Shown in pieces: positions 1 to 10,639 of a stretch of DNA of 64,000 nucleotides. Below the pieces are notes generated by a model. It worked only from the letters and a program-made list of their open reading frames with translations, ran no database searches and was not told the origin of the DNA. The DNA comes from Porodaedalea pini (taxonomy: Eukaryota > Basidiomycota > Agaricomycetes > Hymenochaetales > Hymenochaetaceae): assembly GCA_002794775.1 (NCBI GenBank), contig NBAY01000030.1, positions 372,001 through 436,000 on the forward strand. The letters run 5' to 3'. Each line of letters opens with the position of its first letter. Positions within the stretch are counted from its first letter, which is position 1. Both the position numbers and the translations under genes were made by a program.

Positions 1-2297
1 GCCCTGCGTCTACCCGAGACTTCGTGCTTTGTAAAGGAATTAGAAGACTTCTCTTCAATACGAGCGTTTTGGTTCGCAAGGTTCTGACCCCTAGAATCCA
101 TCATCTATTCTTACTTATAAAGGTACCAGTGCTTGAAATAGCCTTGCATATAGTATGATATACGGAATCCACTGCGTGTTGAGGAGCCACGGAACCTTGT
201 CTATTTTCTGACCACTGACACCAGGGATTAGCTCAAGCCCAGAATACCCTCGCTGAATACCGAAAGTTCCATTCTATCACCCTAGAAGTCCTTTAAAAGT
301 CAACAGTCGTGTTCTCGTTCATTCTCGGATGCCGTTCAAAGCGTCATTGCCTCTCCCTACTCCCTGCTCCCTCGGCAATGGCGCCAACGAGCAAAGGGGC
401 ATTATTATTATCCACGCGGCGGTGCGTCCTCACTGCCAGGAAAGATCGCGTGCTTATCATACGGTTGAACTCAAGCTCTCGAGACTCGAGTTCTTCATGC
501 AGCTTCTTTGAAACTTCCGTACTATTGCTGAATAGATCTAGAGATAAAATAACCTTAGGCAATGAAGAAGAACCGGTGCAGATGTGCATTCCCAAGCTTC
601 TAGTTGGAGTGGCGTCCTTTCCCCGCTTCACTCCTATTTCTGCTACTCAACCTTTCTCTAGTGAGATGATGCGATGACGGCTCCGATTGAGAGGACAAAA
701 TTAAGCACACCATCATGATTGTGGCTTGATCTGCACAATTCTGAAAGCGAAAATGAAGGCGTTGGAGTAGGTCAATTGATTCAATTTCGCGCTCTCCCGT
801 ACCTCATAAAAAGGCATCCACGAACACGCTGTTCGAGTACTGCGCATTTATGATAGAATTCATCGATACGTCAAGGATGATTCAATACTACAGTGTACCG
901 CGGATAAAGCCGACAACTCAAACGCGTCAATTCCCAACTCTATCTCCTCCGTCAAAACACTTTATTTAGTCTTGTAACCTAGATAGAAGGGTAGCTGTTA
1001 TGCATAGCTATAGAACTTGCTGCTCAAATTATTTTTAAGATCAAGTCTGAAAATTTCTGCTTCAAGATTTGAAATAAATATTTAAATATTTAAAAATCAT
1101 TTTTATTTATTACTTAATGTGTCCAAGAAAGGCTATTTTACATAACATAACGTCGATCATTTATCTTATAATTACTAATCGTTGAAGGGCCGAGAGGACC
1201 TCTTCCAAGTCTTCGCTGTCGCCGATGCTGCAATGGAACTTGTACTTCTTAACAGCAGTAGCTGTTTTTGTACATCAAACAATGACTCCGAGGTTGAAAT
1301 TATATTTAAATTGATTATTTAGTATATTTTTTTCCAAAAATATTTGAAATGAATCTATTTTTAGAACAGCACCTGAAATTGCGAGGTATTGGATAACTTT
1401 GTTACTTCTATTAGAAAAGAAAAAATCTCAGACTTGGAAACTCAAAATTCAGGGCCAGGCACAGTTGATGTGAACTGCCGCGGTACACTGTAGTACTAAT
1501 GCACTACAAAACATTTGGATGTCTCTCCACAGATGCCGAAGGTCTAGTTTAACCTCGGCGTTTCCTTATGCGGAAGTACAAGATAGAAGGACTGAGGTTA
1601 GTCACGACGTCGAACAAGTAAGCACAGGTCTCATCGGGCGTTTCGCATCGCCAAAGAGCCTGGCACACCGCCCTAACGCCGTCCGCATTTTACCCACCGA
1701 CGCCGCCAATTCGCGTCGCCGACGTATAAACGCCCACCACTCCCTCTGCTCACGACGAGCGTGGCCACACGCCTCTGCACCCGATATAACGATTGGTGCC
1801 TTCATCTGAAATCTGTGCCAAATTTAGAAACAAGGCGTGGAGGTGACGCAGAGTTGTGGACATCGTGCTGGTGCTGGGTCCAAACGGCAGAGCCTGTGCT
1901 TTTCCCCCCCTTGGTTATGAACGATCACGAACAATCGCGCTTTCGTCATCGTTCGAGCTCTGCTGGAAGACAAACTGCGCTACAGGTGTGTATTTTCTTT
2001 CGCGTTTGCATGGCGGCTTGATCGCATACAACGCTTTCGGCGTTATGCTTTATTCTTGGCTGGAGAATGTTCTTGAAGGTGCATCCTTGATGCCGTCGAA
2101 CCGTTGTGCTTGAGCTCGGTCGTTGTGTCAATCATTGTTCGATTAATTGATTCAAACAACAGATTCGAGCAAGCAACCTCGTCAGGAAGCTCGGAATTCT
2201 CACAAGCAAACTCGGTGCAGGAGCACGCATCAAGGCAGACACTGGCAAACATACGGACAACGAGAGCGCGAACTACCCTTACCGCAAGACGCGCTCT
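1..2297. other. Upstream intergenic region, no gene supported
   Basis: No reading frame here shows a recognisable domain or a believable exon chain. The stretch around 1030-1460 is AT-rich and reads like intergenic DNA. About 1830-2297 is probably the promoter and 5' leader of the PH-domain gene. Short overlapping frames near 309-677 on both strands look like chance. Confidence 0.5.
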
Positions 2298-5200
2298 ATG
2301 GATATACTGCGGTCGAAGCCCTACATGTCTTCGCCCATGCTCACCGTTGGCTTCCAGTCGCAGGCGCTCGCACGGCCCTCCGCAGACGGCTCGCACGAGA
2401 GTGGGAGCGACGACGACGCTGGTCGTGTGGGGAAGGCCTCGCTGGGTTCGGGGTCGATAGCGCAGGGACTCGCTGTCGCCGCGGTGGTCGCAGAGGCTGG
2501 CCTTCGTCCACCGGAACGGAGGCCGAACAGCGTGGCGAATTCGTCAAACGTCACGAATAATACAACTAATCGGAATACAAATTTGAGTCTGGAGTCCCCA
2601 CCTCCACCCAGGAAACGACCTGGTCACCCGCGGCTCTCGACGCTCCCACCGCTGAACTTCAATATGAAGGGTGCGATGCAGGATCAGGGAACGTCGCGCT
2701 TTTCGCCGTCCCTGATCGTGCGCCCGCCGCCCTTCCCTATTTTTGAACTTCCCGCCCTGCCGACGCCTGTTGCTGAGACGTCCGTGTCGGGCAGCCAGGC
2801 GCAGTCGCGAACGCGCAGCGGCGGGCCTCGCTTGAACTCGATGCCCATGCTGCCGATGGAGGGCGCGGACGAGCGTGAGAACGATCCCGATCACGAGAAT
2901 TATGGATTAGATGAGGACGAGGAGGGTGATGACGAGGATAACGAGTTCGAGGGAACGGGCGAAGCCGTGGGCAGCAGCGACGACGAAGAATCCGGCGCCG
3001 GTGGGCGAGCGGCTGTACCTGCTACATCTGTGTCCCCAACTGCAAGTTTATTTGCCCGAACACGTGCGCTCTCCCCGCGACTCCCGCTGCCCGGCGGCGG
3101 CGGCGGCGCGAGCTCCCCGTCAGCAAGCTCAAGTCATGTTCATGCCGACCCGGCGCCGGGAATTGCCGACGCGAATAAATTCTCAAAACGTGACGAGCTA
3201 GCTACGCCTAAAGCAGAGACTAGCCATAATGGTAATGGAAGCGCGCGCTGGGATTACTTCTCGACTTCTCTCTCGACTGGCCCTGCCTCAGCTGAACATA
3301 TCGATCTAAGGGCCGAGTCATCCTCCTCTTCCTCTCCCTCTTATCCACATGCGCCATCGCCATCGCAGTCGAGTGCCCTCCGTACACCCACTGCGCGCGA
3401 CTACCCTGCCTCTCAGACACCGATGATTTCTGTGGCGCCTCCGCCTCCCCCGTGGACGGAGTCAGAGACGAGTACTTTGGGCTCCGACGTGCGGCCGCTG
3501 AAGGGCAATTTGACCACGAAGAGCGCGGGCGTGGACGTGCCACATCTGGCTCTGTCCGACTCACCAAAGCGTCCTGGCATCTACCACCACGCGTCGAAGA
3601 GCATGGTCGAGCTGTTTTCGTCGGCGCCGACGCCTACAAGAGGCGCAGACACGCTTTCTATTGGGTCTGGCGTGGCAGATCGTGACATCAAAGGCAAAGG
3701 CAAATTACGACCGGAGGAATCAGTGACGAATTTACAGGTGTTAATGACTTCGCCCAACAAAGGAAAGGCCACTAAGGACAAAAAGGGCGCCGATACTTTG
3801 CTCGCAGCGAGCTCGGATGCGAACGCGAAAGCCCTAGAGAAAGCCTTACCATCCGCTCCGACGACTGCAGCACCTAACGATCCCAATCCCTCTCTGCGGC
3901 GGCAGCGTTCGATGCCCACCTTTAGTGTCTCCGGACCACCGCCGCCCTACCCCGCCTTTGCCTTCCCAGAACACATGCGGCGATTCGCGCCTGTGCCACG
4001 CGAGGACGAGGGTAAGGAGGTGCTACCGCCCTATAGCAACGCAATCCGGCTCACGGCGGTCATGCCGCGCAAGATGGAGTTCAGCGCACCGGGCGTACCC
4101 GCGCGCGACCGCAAGTGGCGAAGGGTGCATTGTGTGCTGGAGGGCACGGCGTTCCGCGTGTACGATGCGCCGCCGCGTGTGAGTGGCGTCAGCGCATTTG
4201 GCGGGTGGTGGGAGCGCAAAGTCGGCGTCGGCGATGTGAGCGCGGGGCAGGGCGGCGCAGCGTCTGCTGGACCTGGCGCGACGACAAATATAATTATCGG
4301 ACGGAAGGAGCCGAAGAGAAGGATGAAGTGGGAGGAGGAGCTTCAGGCCGAGGAGGCTGCGCAGAGAGCGGAGGTGGGAAGCGAGGAAGTGCAGGCGTCC
4401 ACGACCGAGGTGAATCTCGGCGGGCATGCGCAAGGACACAAGTCGAAGCTTCATTTAGCTGCCAGCCTTCTACACCCGAACCGTTCTCGTAATTCACCCG
4501 TCCACGCGCCGTCGTCCTTACCAGCTTCTCCACGGTCGTCGCTCCAGACCCCACGCACCTCCGCGGAAAGCTCCGCCCCTCCCTCCGCGCGGCCGTCCGT
4601 CGACCTGTCCACTCCCGCTTCGTCATCCTCTGTCTTATCTTCCACCGCGGTCTCTGCATCCGGCTCGACGTCCGTGTCCTCCGCGTCACTTTCAGGCCTC
4701 TCCACGAATTCGGGCGCCTCGTCCTCGGGCACACAGACATGGCGGCGTGGACACGTGCGCTCGCACTCCACGCAGTCCACTGGCTCATACTCGCGTTCAA
4801 ATTCACGATCGCAGTCACAGTTGAATCCGGATTTACAGTCCCAGAATTCGAATCAAAACTTGAATCAGGGCCAGAGCCAAAGCAACCTGACGCCGCCCGA
4901 TCCGGACGAAAGGGACTTATTGCGCGTGTATTCGTTGCAGCGTGCAGAGAGTGGGCTCGCGAGTGACTATACGAAGCGCAAGAATGTCGTGCGCGTGCGG
5001 ATGGAGGGCGAGCAGTTTTTGCTGCAGTGCACGGACGTTGCAGGCGTCGTCGAATGGATTGAGGTCGGTCGCGTTTTCACTGCTTTTCTTCTGGCAAGTA
5101 AAACTGAAATTGGATTTTTTTAATGATGTTATAGGGTCTGCAGGCTGCGACGAACATCGCGCTGGATCTGGATGAACGTCCGATGCCGAAGGGGCCTATC

Positions 5201-5395
5201 TTCCCTCGGTGAGTCATTCTCGTCATTCCTCTTTGTCACTTTCGATTATCGGGATCTGACAATGTACGCGACTTCTCATAATTCAGACGAAGACGACGGC
5301 GGCGTGTGCAGCGCACAGACGCAGGGACTGAGCAGCCTGCTGCGGGTGCAGCAGCAGCAGCAGGTTCCGGTACGAACGAGGTGGCCACGTCATAA
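2298..5395 (+). CDS. PH-domain protein with a large disordered insertion
   Basis: Not recognised by name; predicted 982 residues. Exons 2298-5063, 5135-5208 and 5287-5395 join in frame; intron 1 begins with the weaker donor GTCGGT and intron 2 with GTGAGT. Residues 1 to about 570 are Ser/Pro/acid-rich and look disordered. A pleckstrin-homology fold starts near residue 580 (RKWRRVHCVLEGTAFRVYD). It is interrupted by about 230 residues of low-complexity Ser/Thr/Gln sequence and resumes near residue 870, with the final helix (VVEWIEGLQAATNIAL) spanning the first intron. An arginine run follows. The complete C-terminal helix after splicing is the main support for the intron model. PH domains usually bind phosphoinositides or proteins at membranes, so a membrane or cortex adaptor role is inferred. 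Frames on the opposite strand are compositional shadows. Confidence 0.8.
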
Positions 5396-6049
5396 CCCGA
5401 GCTTCCCTCCCTTTCCTTATCGTCCGTGTCCCCGTCTCACTTCTTACTTCCGTACTCTCACCCTTCCCGTCCCCTGTCCCGCGTCTCTCTCAATGTGCCA
5501 CCTCCCTCACAACGATCTGTCGTCGCGCCATCTCGCCTTACCTCTTCTAATTCGTGCCATTCTCGGCACACAACCCAGATTTTTTTCTCCTATCTAATTT
5601 CTCTGCATGCATTCACGCACTTCCACGACCTTGATTACCCCTGCAGACACGCCACACCCTCTTGCATTAATTCGCTATTTTTTCTTCTTCTTTCCGTCTC
5701 TGTTGTTCCACATGTATCTAGAACCCCCTGTTGGATTTGTTGTGTTTCTACCCGCTTATTGCCTATAGCTATACACATTTATTACTTAGTAATCTCTTTT
5801 CTTCTCGGAATTTGTTCGGCCTCGGTCTGGAAGTTGCAATATTGTCTGTCACTTGCGATATTCGTATTCCAAGGTGTATGCAAGGAGATGAGCCAGCAAA
5901 GTGACAGTGACAGTAAGATTTCGTCAGAGTAACGATCTCTTGAGTGATCAGCACGGTCTATGTGGGTCCACAAACATATTTATAACTATTCATTTGCGCT
6001 TTTTGAATATACGAGTATTCAAGTACGGCTCTCTTGATTCGGATACTTA
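5396..6049. other. 3' region of the PH gene, no gene supported
   Basis: Pyrimidine-rich sequence follows the stop codon. A 168-codon open frame at 5426-5932 is rich in Ser, Leu, His and Cys, with no domain, and is probably untranslated 3' sequence. Confidence 0.4.
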
Positions 6050-8285
6050 TACATGTTTGATGATCTTTATTTGTATGACAATAGTGGAGCAAGACAGTAC
6101 TGTGGCATCCGCGCTCTCGCTCGAACTTCGAATCCAGCCGCCCAGTCCAGCTATACAATCAAGCCGGCGCCACCTAAGAAACGTCTCACATGCGAGTCAT
6201 ACGTTCTACCAAATTTTAAGACAAAGTTATTATGGTCCTGACATGCAAATAATAAAGCTTGATGCTTTCCTCCCCGGGCCCCTTTCTTTCAAAGGCTACC
6301 AGCATTCCACTATAGTCCTCAAAGAGCCACTCCCAAATTCGTCCTGCAGAAGAGACATTCTCTGAAAGACAAGAGAACTGTAGACTTCCGTGCCGGTCGA
6401 TGGCTGCCAACTTGAAGACTTCGCGTCCGTAGCCCGAGCCTGGTTCCGGAGTGTAAGTGAATAAGAGTCACCCCGATCATGTCATTTTTGTGAGTATTTC
6501 AGTGCCCATTCCGCGTTGTGTCTCTGAATGAGCAACCTGTAGTAGCATCCACTTGGCCGATCCAGATCCGCGTGAGTTGAACATGACACGGCCCGCTCCG
6601 AAACCTAAGCCATCGGGTCGATGAAGCTCGCCAACCGTGGTAATCGAGACCATAGCGGTGAGAGGATCCTCCCATGGTGAGTCGTAGATAGAATACATAT
6701 ATAATTTGTTATCCCAGGCCACTCCTTCCGGAATATCCACTGGTATTAATATACGACTGATCACGAGTTCACTAATGTCATGCAGGATGTGTGATGGTAC
6801 GAGAGAGAAGGCTTGGATGAGCGATAAAGCACACAGAGACGCTGGTTCTGTATAATCTATGTAAAATAGATGATCACGCCAAATTCGATAATGCGGAGAA
6901 CGGTTAATCTACATATTCTTGTTGGTCAGTGCACAGACACAGACACACCCTCAAGACAAAGGGCAAATTTACTCACACCGCATTGGAGCTTTACTGTTCG
7001 ACTGGCCTTCCAGTTCACAATATTTAGATTAGTCGTTGTCTCCTGCGAGTCTCGAGTGGAGTAGACTACGAAGCCTCCCAGCAGAAAGGGGCCCTCAACC
7101 CCAAGTTCAATTTCAATGGTTTTCACTGACGTTGCTTGAAAAGCGGTGTGGGATGCAGATTCTGGAGTGAGTCTGAACAGGTGGAAGAAACTAGGAACAG
7201 AAACATCAGCATGGTAAAACAGTCGCCGCAAGTTTGACACATTACATTTTGCCAGCGGACTCCTCAGGTCTCTTCATCGTGGATAAAGCTATCATTATGC
7301 TGCCATCCCGACAGACTTCAAAGTCATAACAGTTGGAATAAATACCCTATCGCCCCGGGTTCGTTATCCGCCGAGAACTTGTATAACCAAACGCAACGGT
7401 CCTCGTTATTAGGGTCGAGTACACGGAACTCCATGGGCTTCTTGATTGATTCGATGGATGTCGGTCTAAATGTGTACTGACCCAAATACATGAAGAGGTA
7501 ACGGCCACCAGGAGCAATCTTAACGTCGTCAATGAACCAATAGTAATCATCCTGGACTCCCTCAGGGCATAGAGTTCTCCTAAGTTCATACTTGACCATC
7601 GGAGACTCTCCTTTCGTCGACGAACAATAAATCTGCATCGCCTTGACAACGGTTGACCGCAACTGGGCAGAGGAAAGCTCGTTGATGTCGACATGTGGAG
7701 GTAAGTCCGGTGCACAAGCTTGGTCTAGACTTTCCAGTTTGACGAGCCAGAGGTGTCGCAACGAAATGACGTCACGGAGATACGTGCACGTCTGCTCGCG
7801 ATGTAACAACGGTGAATAAGCCCTCAGATCAATAATAATCAGTCGACTCTATGACTCACCCTCTCAAGACACAGTATGTCCTCTACTTCTATGTCATACA
7901 GAATTCTGAGAAATGCATCCTGAGGAATGTCCACAAATCTCGTCATTGCTGAAATAGCTGATGGTTCCACAGGCAAATGTGAGAGTAGGTTGGTGTCTGG
8001 ATTAGATGAGACGAGATAAAGATAGATCGAGCGCAGCTGTCGTCGCGAAAGCCTGGATTGGATATAACAAGGAATAGAGTCTATCCCAAGTCCTGTCTGA
8101 TCGAATATTAGAGATTTCACAGGAAAGCTACGTGGAAGCCCGGCAGGCGGTGGTAGCTGTCTTGTAATTAATGCCGAAGAGGAAAATCTGCTGAAAAGAC
8201 TGGCAAGTAGCGATGTTCAAACTCCGCAATGCGCCCGAAAGGAGGAAAAAAGAGCAAGCTAACATAATCTACATGTACGGTATAT
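6050..8285. repeat. Tandem duplication unit A (F-box region)
   Basis: This stretch is a diverged copy of about 10640-12965. Similarity includes the F-box gene, its 3' flank (6060-6240 against 10650-10770) and its 5' flank (7950-8285 against 12610-12965). The two units are direct repeats now separated by a transposon at 8529-10639. Boundaries are approximate. Confidence 0.65.
6216..7946 (-). pseudogene. F-box protein gene, copy A, disrupted
   Basis: This is the paralog of the intact gene at 10910-12606, with the same four-exon layout. The F-box begins at 7946 (RFVDIPQDAFLRILYDIEVE). The first intron is 7792-7859, and the exon from 7791 encodes the conserved tail beginning TYLRDVISLRHLW. Three lesions are visible against copy B. 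A 4-bp tandem duplication of AATA near 7337-7344 shifts the frame. TGA stops at 6479-6477 and 6470-6468 lie in the last exon, where copy B reads CAA and CGA. Downstream sequence remains clearly alignable, so decay is recent. F-box proteins select substrates for SCF ubiquitin ligases; this copy should not make a full product. Translation could alternatively start further upstream at 8120, which does not change the verdict. Confidence 0.8.
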
Positions 8286-8389
8286 ATGGAAGCTCCGATG
8301 TTACGCTGCTTTGAAGTGCGATGTTATCCAAGAGGATGCAGGACGATAGGTCTGAGAAATGACAACGAAAATAAAATAAAAAATAAAAA

Positions 8390-8528
8390 AAACTTTTGTG
8401 GTAGATCCAAACTAAGTTTCTCAAATTTAGCGGACCATGATGTGAGTCGAGAAATGTGCTTCCTCGCTGCGCTTTTTGCACGTACGAACAGTCAAAGGTG
8501 TCTTTCCAGAGAGTCGGATGCGAAAGCA
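8390..8528 (-). other. Orphan coding-like fragment beside the transposon
   Basis: On the minus strand the bases next to the left end of the 2.1-kb element read VLSHPTLWKDTFDCS, which resembles the segment just after an F-box (a 'hPxLWk' pattern). No start, stop or partner exon was found. It could be a third F-box relic or chance. Confidence 0.25.
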
Positions 8529-8959
8529 CATCACGAAAACTATCCGCGGCTGGTAGTGACATTTAGTTCTGACACGCATTAGGCAAGGATCAGCACTGCC
8601 TATATCATAGTATATGTGATTACAAGCACTGACAAGCAACCACAAGGCTTTCATTTGAATGTAGCTATCCACAAGCACTGCGACTCAATGTAATCATATA
8701 ACAAGGCTCTCAACTTAATTGTAGGCTTGTACAAGTACTTTATGCACTTTATAATTAATTATATGCACAATAAAATTATTTGGATTTGAATACATTTGCA
8801 CAGAAGGGCATGACGAGTCTTAAGCAACAATATTATTATTATGAGCGCGCGAGGGCGAGGCTTAGCGGTGACGGGCACCTGTTCCTCGTAGACCCGAAAC
8901 ACGGAGTTATGCTTTACGATCAACAAGAAATGATCAGACATCGAGATGCGCTACTACGA

Positions 8960-10087
8960 AAAGCAGAAAAAACACACCTGCATCTCGCCGCCAGCAGTCG
9001 AGAAACCGGGAACCTGCCCTGGCATACCGTAGCTCATGGACTGTGGATGCGAGTTCAGGAACTGGAAACCGCTCATCCCACCAAACTCTCCTTGTCTTTG
9101 CTGGCCGTGGCCATCCATCTGCGTTGCTGCACGTCTTCGCTGCCCTCATGCGTCGCAGGTGAGCCAACCGCCGAGCTACTGTTCGAACCAGGCGCCGTCT
9201 CAAGCAGCCTCGGGATCTTGATTGTAGGAGGCGCAGGTGGGTAGAGGTCAGCTGGCATCGTCGGTGGCGTCAGTGCACCCGGTGCGCTCGTCGAGCGGCG
9301 GTTCTGCGGGAGGACAAAGCTAAGCGGTCCGGGAACTAGGCTCTGGGCGGTCTGAGTCGGGATTTGCGCGGAAAGCAAGTGTCCGTGTCCGTGCCCATGT
9401 CCACCGTCGTGCGAGTACGAGTAGGAAGACGTGCTGAGCGGGCCCGATTCGAGAGAGGCGTGTCGATCGCAAGGCTCGCTCCTGATCCAGAACCAGATGC
9501 ACCGGAGAGCGAGGGCATCGAGAGGCTCAGCGGGAGCGAGAGCGTCTGACTGTGACCCTGGCCCTGCGATCCCTCCGATTCGCTCATGTCGAAGTCCGCG
9601 AGATCCGCCATCTCGACTTCGCGCATGCTGCTGCACCCGCAGTTCGCATAGCCATACGGACAATAGAGAGACCCGTCGGTGGAGAGTGAGTCGAGCTCGC
9701 TGAAGTCCTCCGAGTCGGCGGTCGATGCAGATGAGGAGACGTTCGTGGTGCTGGTGGTGCTGGTGGTGGAGCACAAGGAACTGTTGCGGGCACGCGCGCC
9801 GGAACCGCGCACACGGCTGCTCGACTGGTACGGTCACGACGCTCCTTCTTCCCATCCTTCTTCTTCCTCACCTGCCCACCCGCCGTCGACTCTGCCTTGC
9901 CCTTTTTCTCCTTGACAGTGCGTGTGGGCTGATAGACATACCAAGGATACATCTCTTCATGCTCCCTCTTGCGCTGCTTCGCAAGGTCGTCCCAGTATTT
10001 GTGTTCCTCTGCGGAGAGCGAGTGCCACTGCTGGGAGATCGTCTTGGACAGGTCGGCCTGGCGCTGGAGAAATTTTGTGGCAAGATG
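8960..10087 (-). pseudogene. Captured HMG-box transcription-factor fragment, copy 1
   Basis: Reading leftwards from an acceptor-like TTCTCCAG at about 10088, the sequence encodes helices 2-3 of an HMG box (RQADLSKTISQQWHSLS, then KREHEEMYPWYVYQP) and a basic KEKKGK tail. The first half of the box, normally encoded by an upstream exon, is absent. Homologous-looking low-complexity sequence then continues in a different frame at least twice (a Ser/Thr-rich part near 9800-9450, a part containing RRSTSAPGA near 9290), and a last part near 9060 runs into a GTGTGT donor-like site. The sequence therefore keeps exon-like limits but cannot give one protein. The same frame breaks occur in the copy at 32328-33455, so they predate the spread of the element. 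HMG-box proteins of this type are fungal DNA-binding regulators, including mating-type and related factors. Confidence 0.7.
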
Positions 10088-10199
10088 GTGGTGGAAGCAA
10101 GCAAGGTGTAACAATGTGTCACGTCTTGACGTGTTTTCTAAGTCCAGGTCTGAATGAGATCCGTATTGTTCATGTGTACTGGCCTTGCACCTGTATTTA

Positions 10200-10380
10200 A
10201 GCATAAATGGTTTAGTGGTATATTGAAATCCTTAAGCAAATTATAAGAGAGAGGTCGTGAGTTCAAGACCTGCAGCACTAAGAAAAAGAATGAAACCTGA
10301 GAAATTAAGAAACCTGAAATTTGAGAAACAGTTAAGAAAGGAAATATTATAAAATAAAAAAAGGAGCAAAAGAAAACCAA
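10200..10380 (+). repeat. tRNA-derived SINE-like segment, copy 1
   Basis: TGGTTTAGTGG at 10208-10218 fits the RNA polymerase III A box, and GTTCAAGAC at 10261-10269 fits the B box, about 43 bp downstream. An A-rich stretch of about 100 bp follows. This is the layout of a tRNA-related SINE head and tail, lying inside the 2.1-kb element. It does not fold into a clear modern tRNA by eye. Confidence 0.4.
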
Positions 10381-10639
10381 AAAGCTACTTTTCTATTTTC
10401 TTCTGGTGTCCCAAGTAATTACATGTGATTGTAGTTCTGGTAATGTCTGACAAGAATCATGGAGAATTACAATCTCCATAAGTCTTGTGAGCTTTGACAA
10501 TTATTACGAGCCTTGTAAGAAGCGCCGACCAGTGTAATGGCGTACAATATTACCCACAAGGCTTGCATATAATTTACATATTTCACTTCTTACAATTAAA
10601 TGTATGCAAATGTAATATTTGTCTTGTTTTCGTGATGCA

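Larger units (their letters stand above)
8529..10639. mobile_element. 2.1-kb terminal-inverted-repeat element, copy 1
   Basis: This stretch is repeated at 31897-34009 with about 98-99% identity by eye and a constant offset of 23,368 bp, apart from two single-T indels near the right end. The shared block starts CATCACGAAAAC and ends GTTTTCGTGATG, which are perfect 12-bp inverted repeats. Many ACAAG/CTTGT motifs lie inside both ends, as in subterminal transposase-binding repeats. There is no transposase, so it is non-autonomous. No convincing target-site duplication is seen; both copies sit at a CA^TGCA context if TCACG...CGTGA is taken as the element. Class is unresolved: a TIR DNA transposon or a Helitron-like element inserted at A^T. 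It carries an HMG-box gene fragment and a SINE-like segment. Confidence 0.8.

Noticed and set aside
3220..4820. Several 100-170 codon frames antisense or out of frame to the PH gene
   Set aside because: Arg/Ala/Pro-rich shadows of a GC-biased coding exon.
5426..5932. 168-codon plus-strand frame after the PH gene
   Set aside because: Low-complexity Ser/Leu/His/Cys content, no domain, and it lies in the likely 3' UTR.
6060..6150. tRNA-like B box (CTTCGAATCC) near 6127
   Set aside because: No matching A box or cloverleaf pairing at the right distance; it is part of the 3' flank of the F-box duplication.
9073..9855. 260-codon frame inside the element taken as a separate gene
   Set aside because: It overlaps the HMG fragment in another frame and only its second half looks homologous; it is a frame-shifted continuation of the captured gene.
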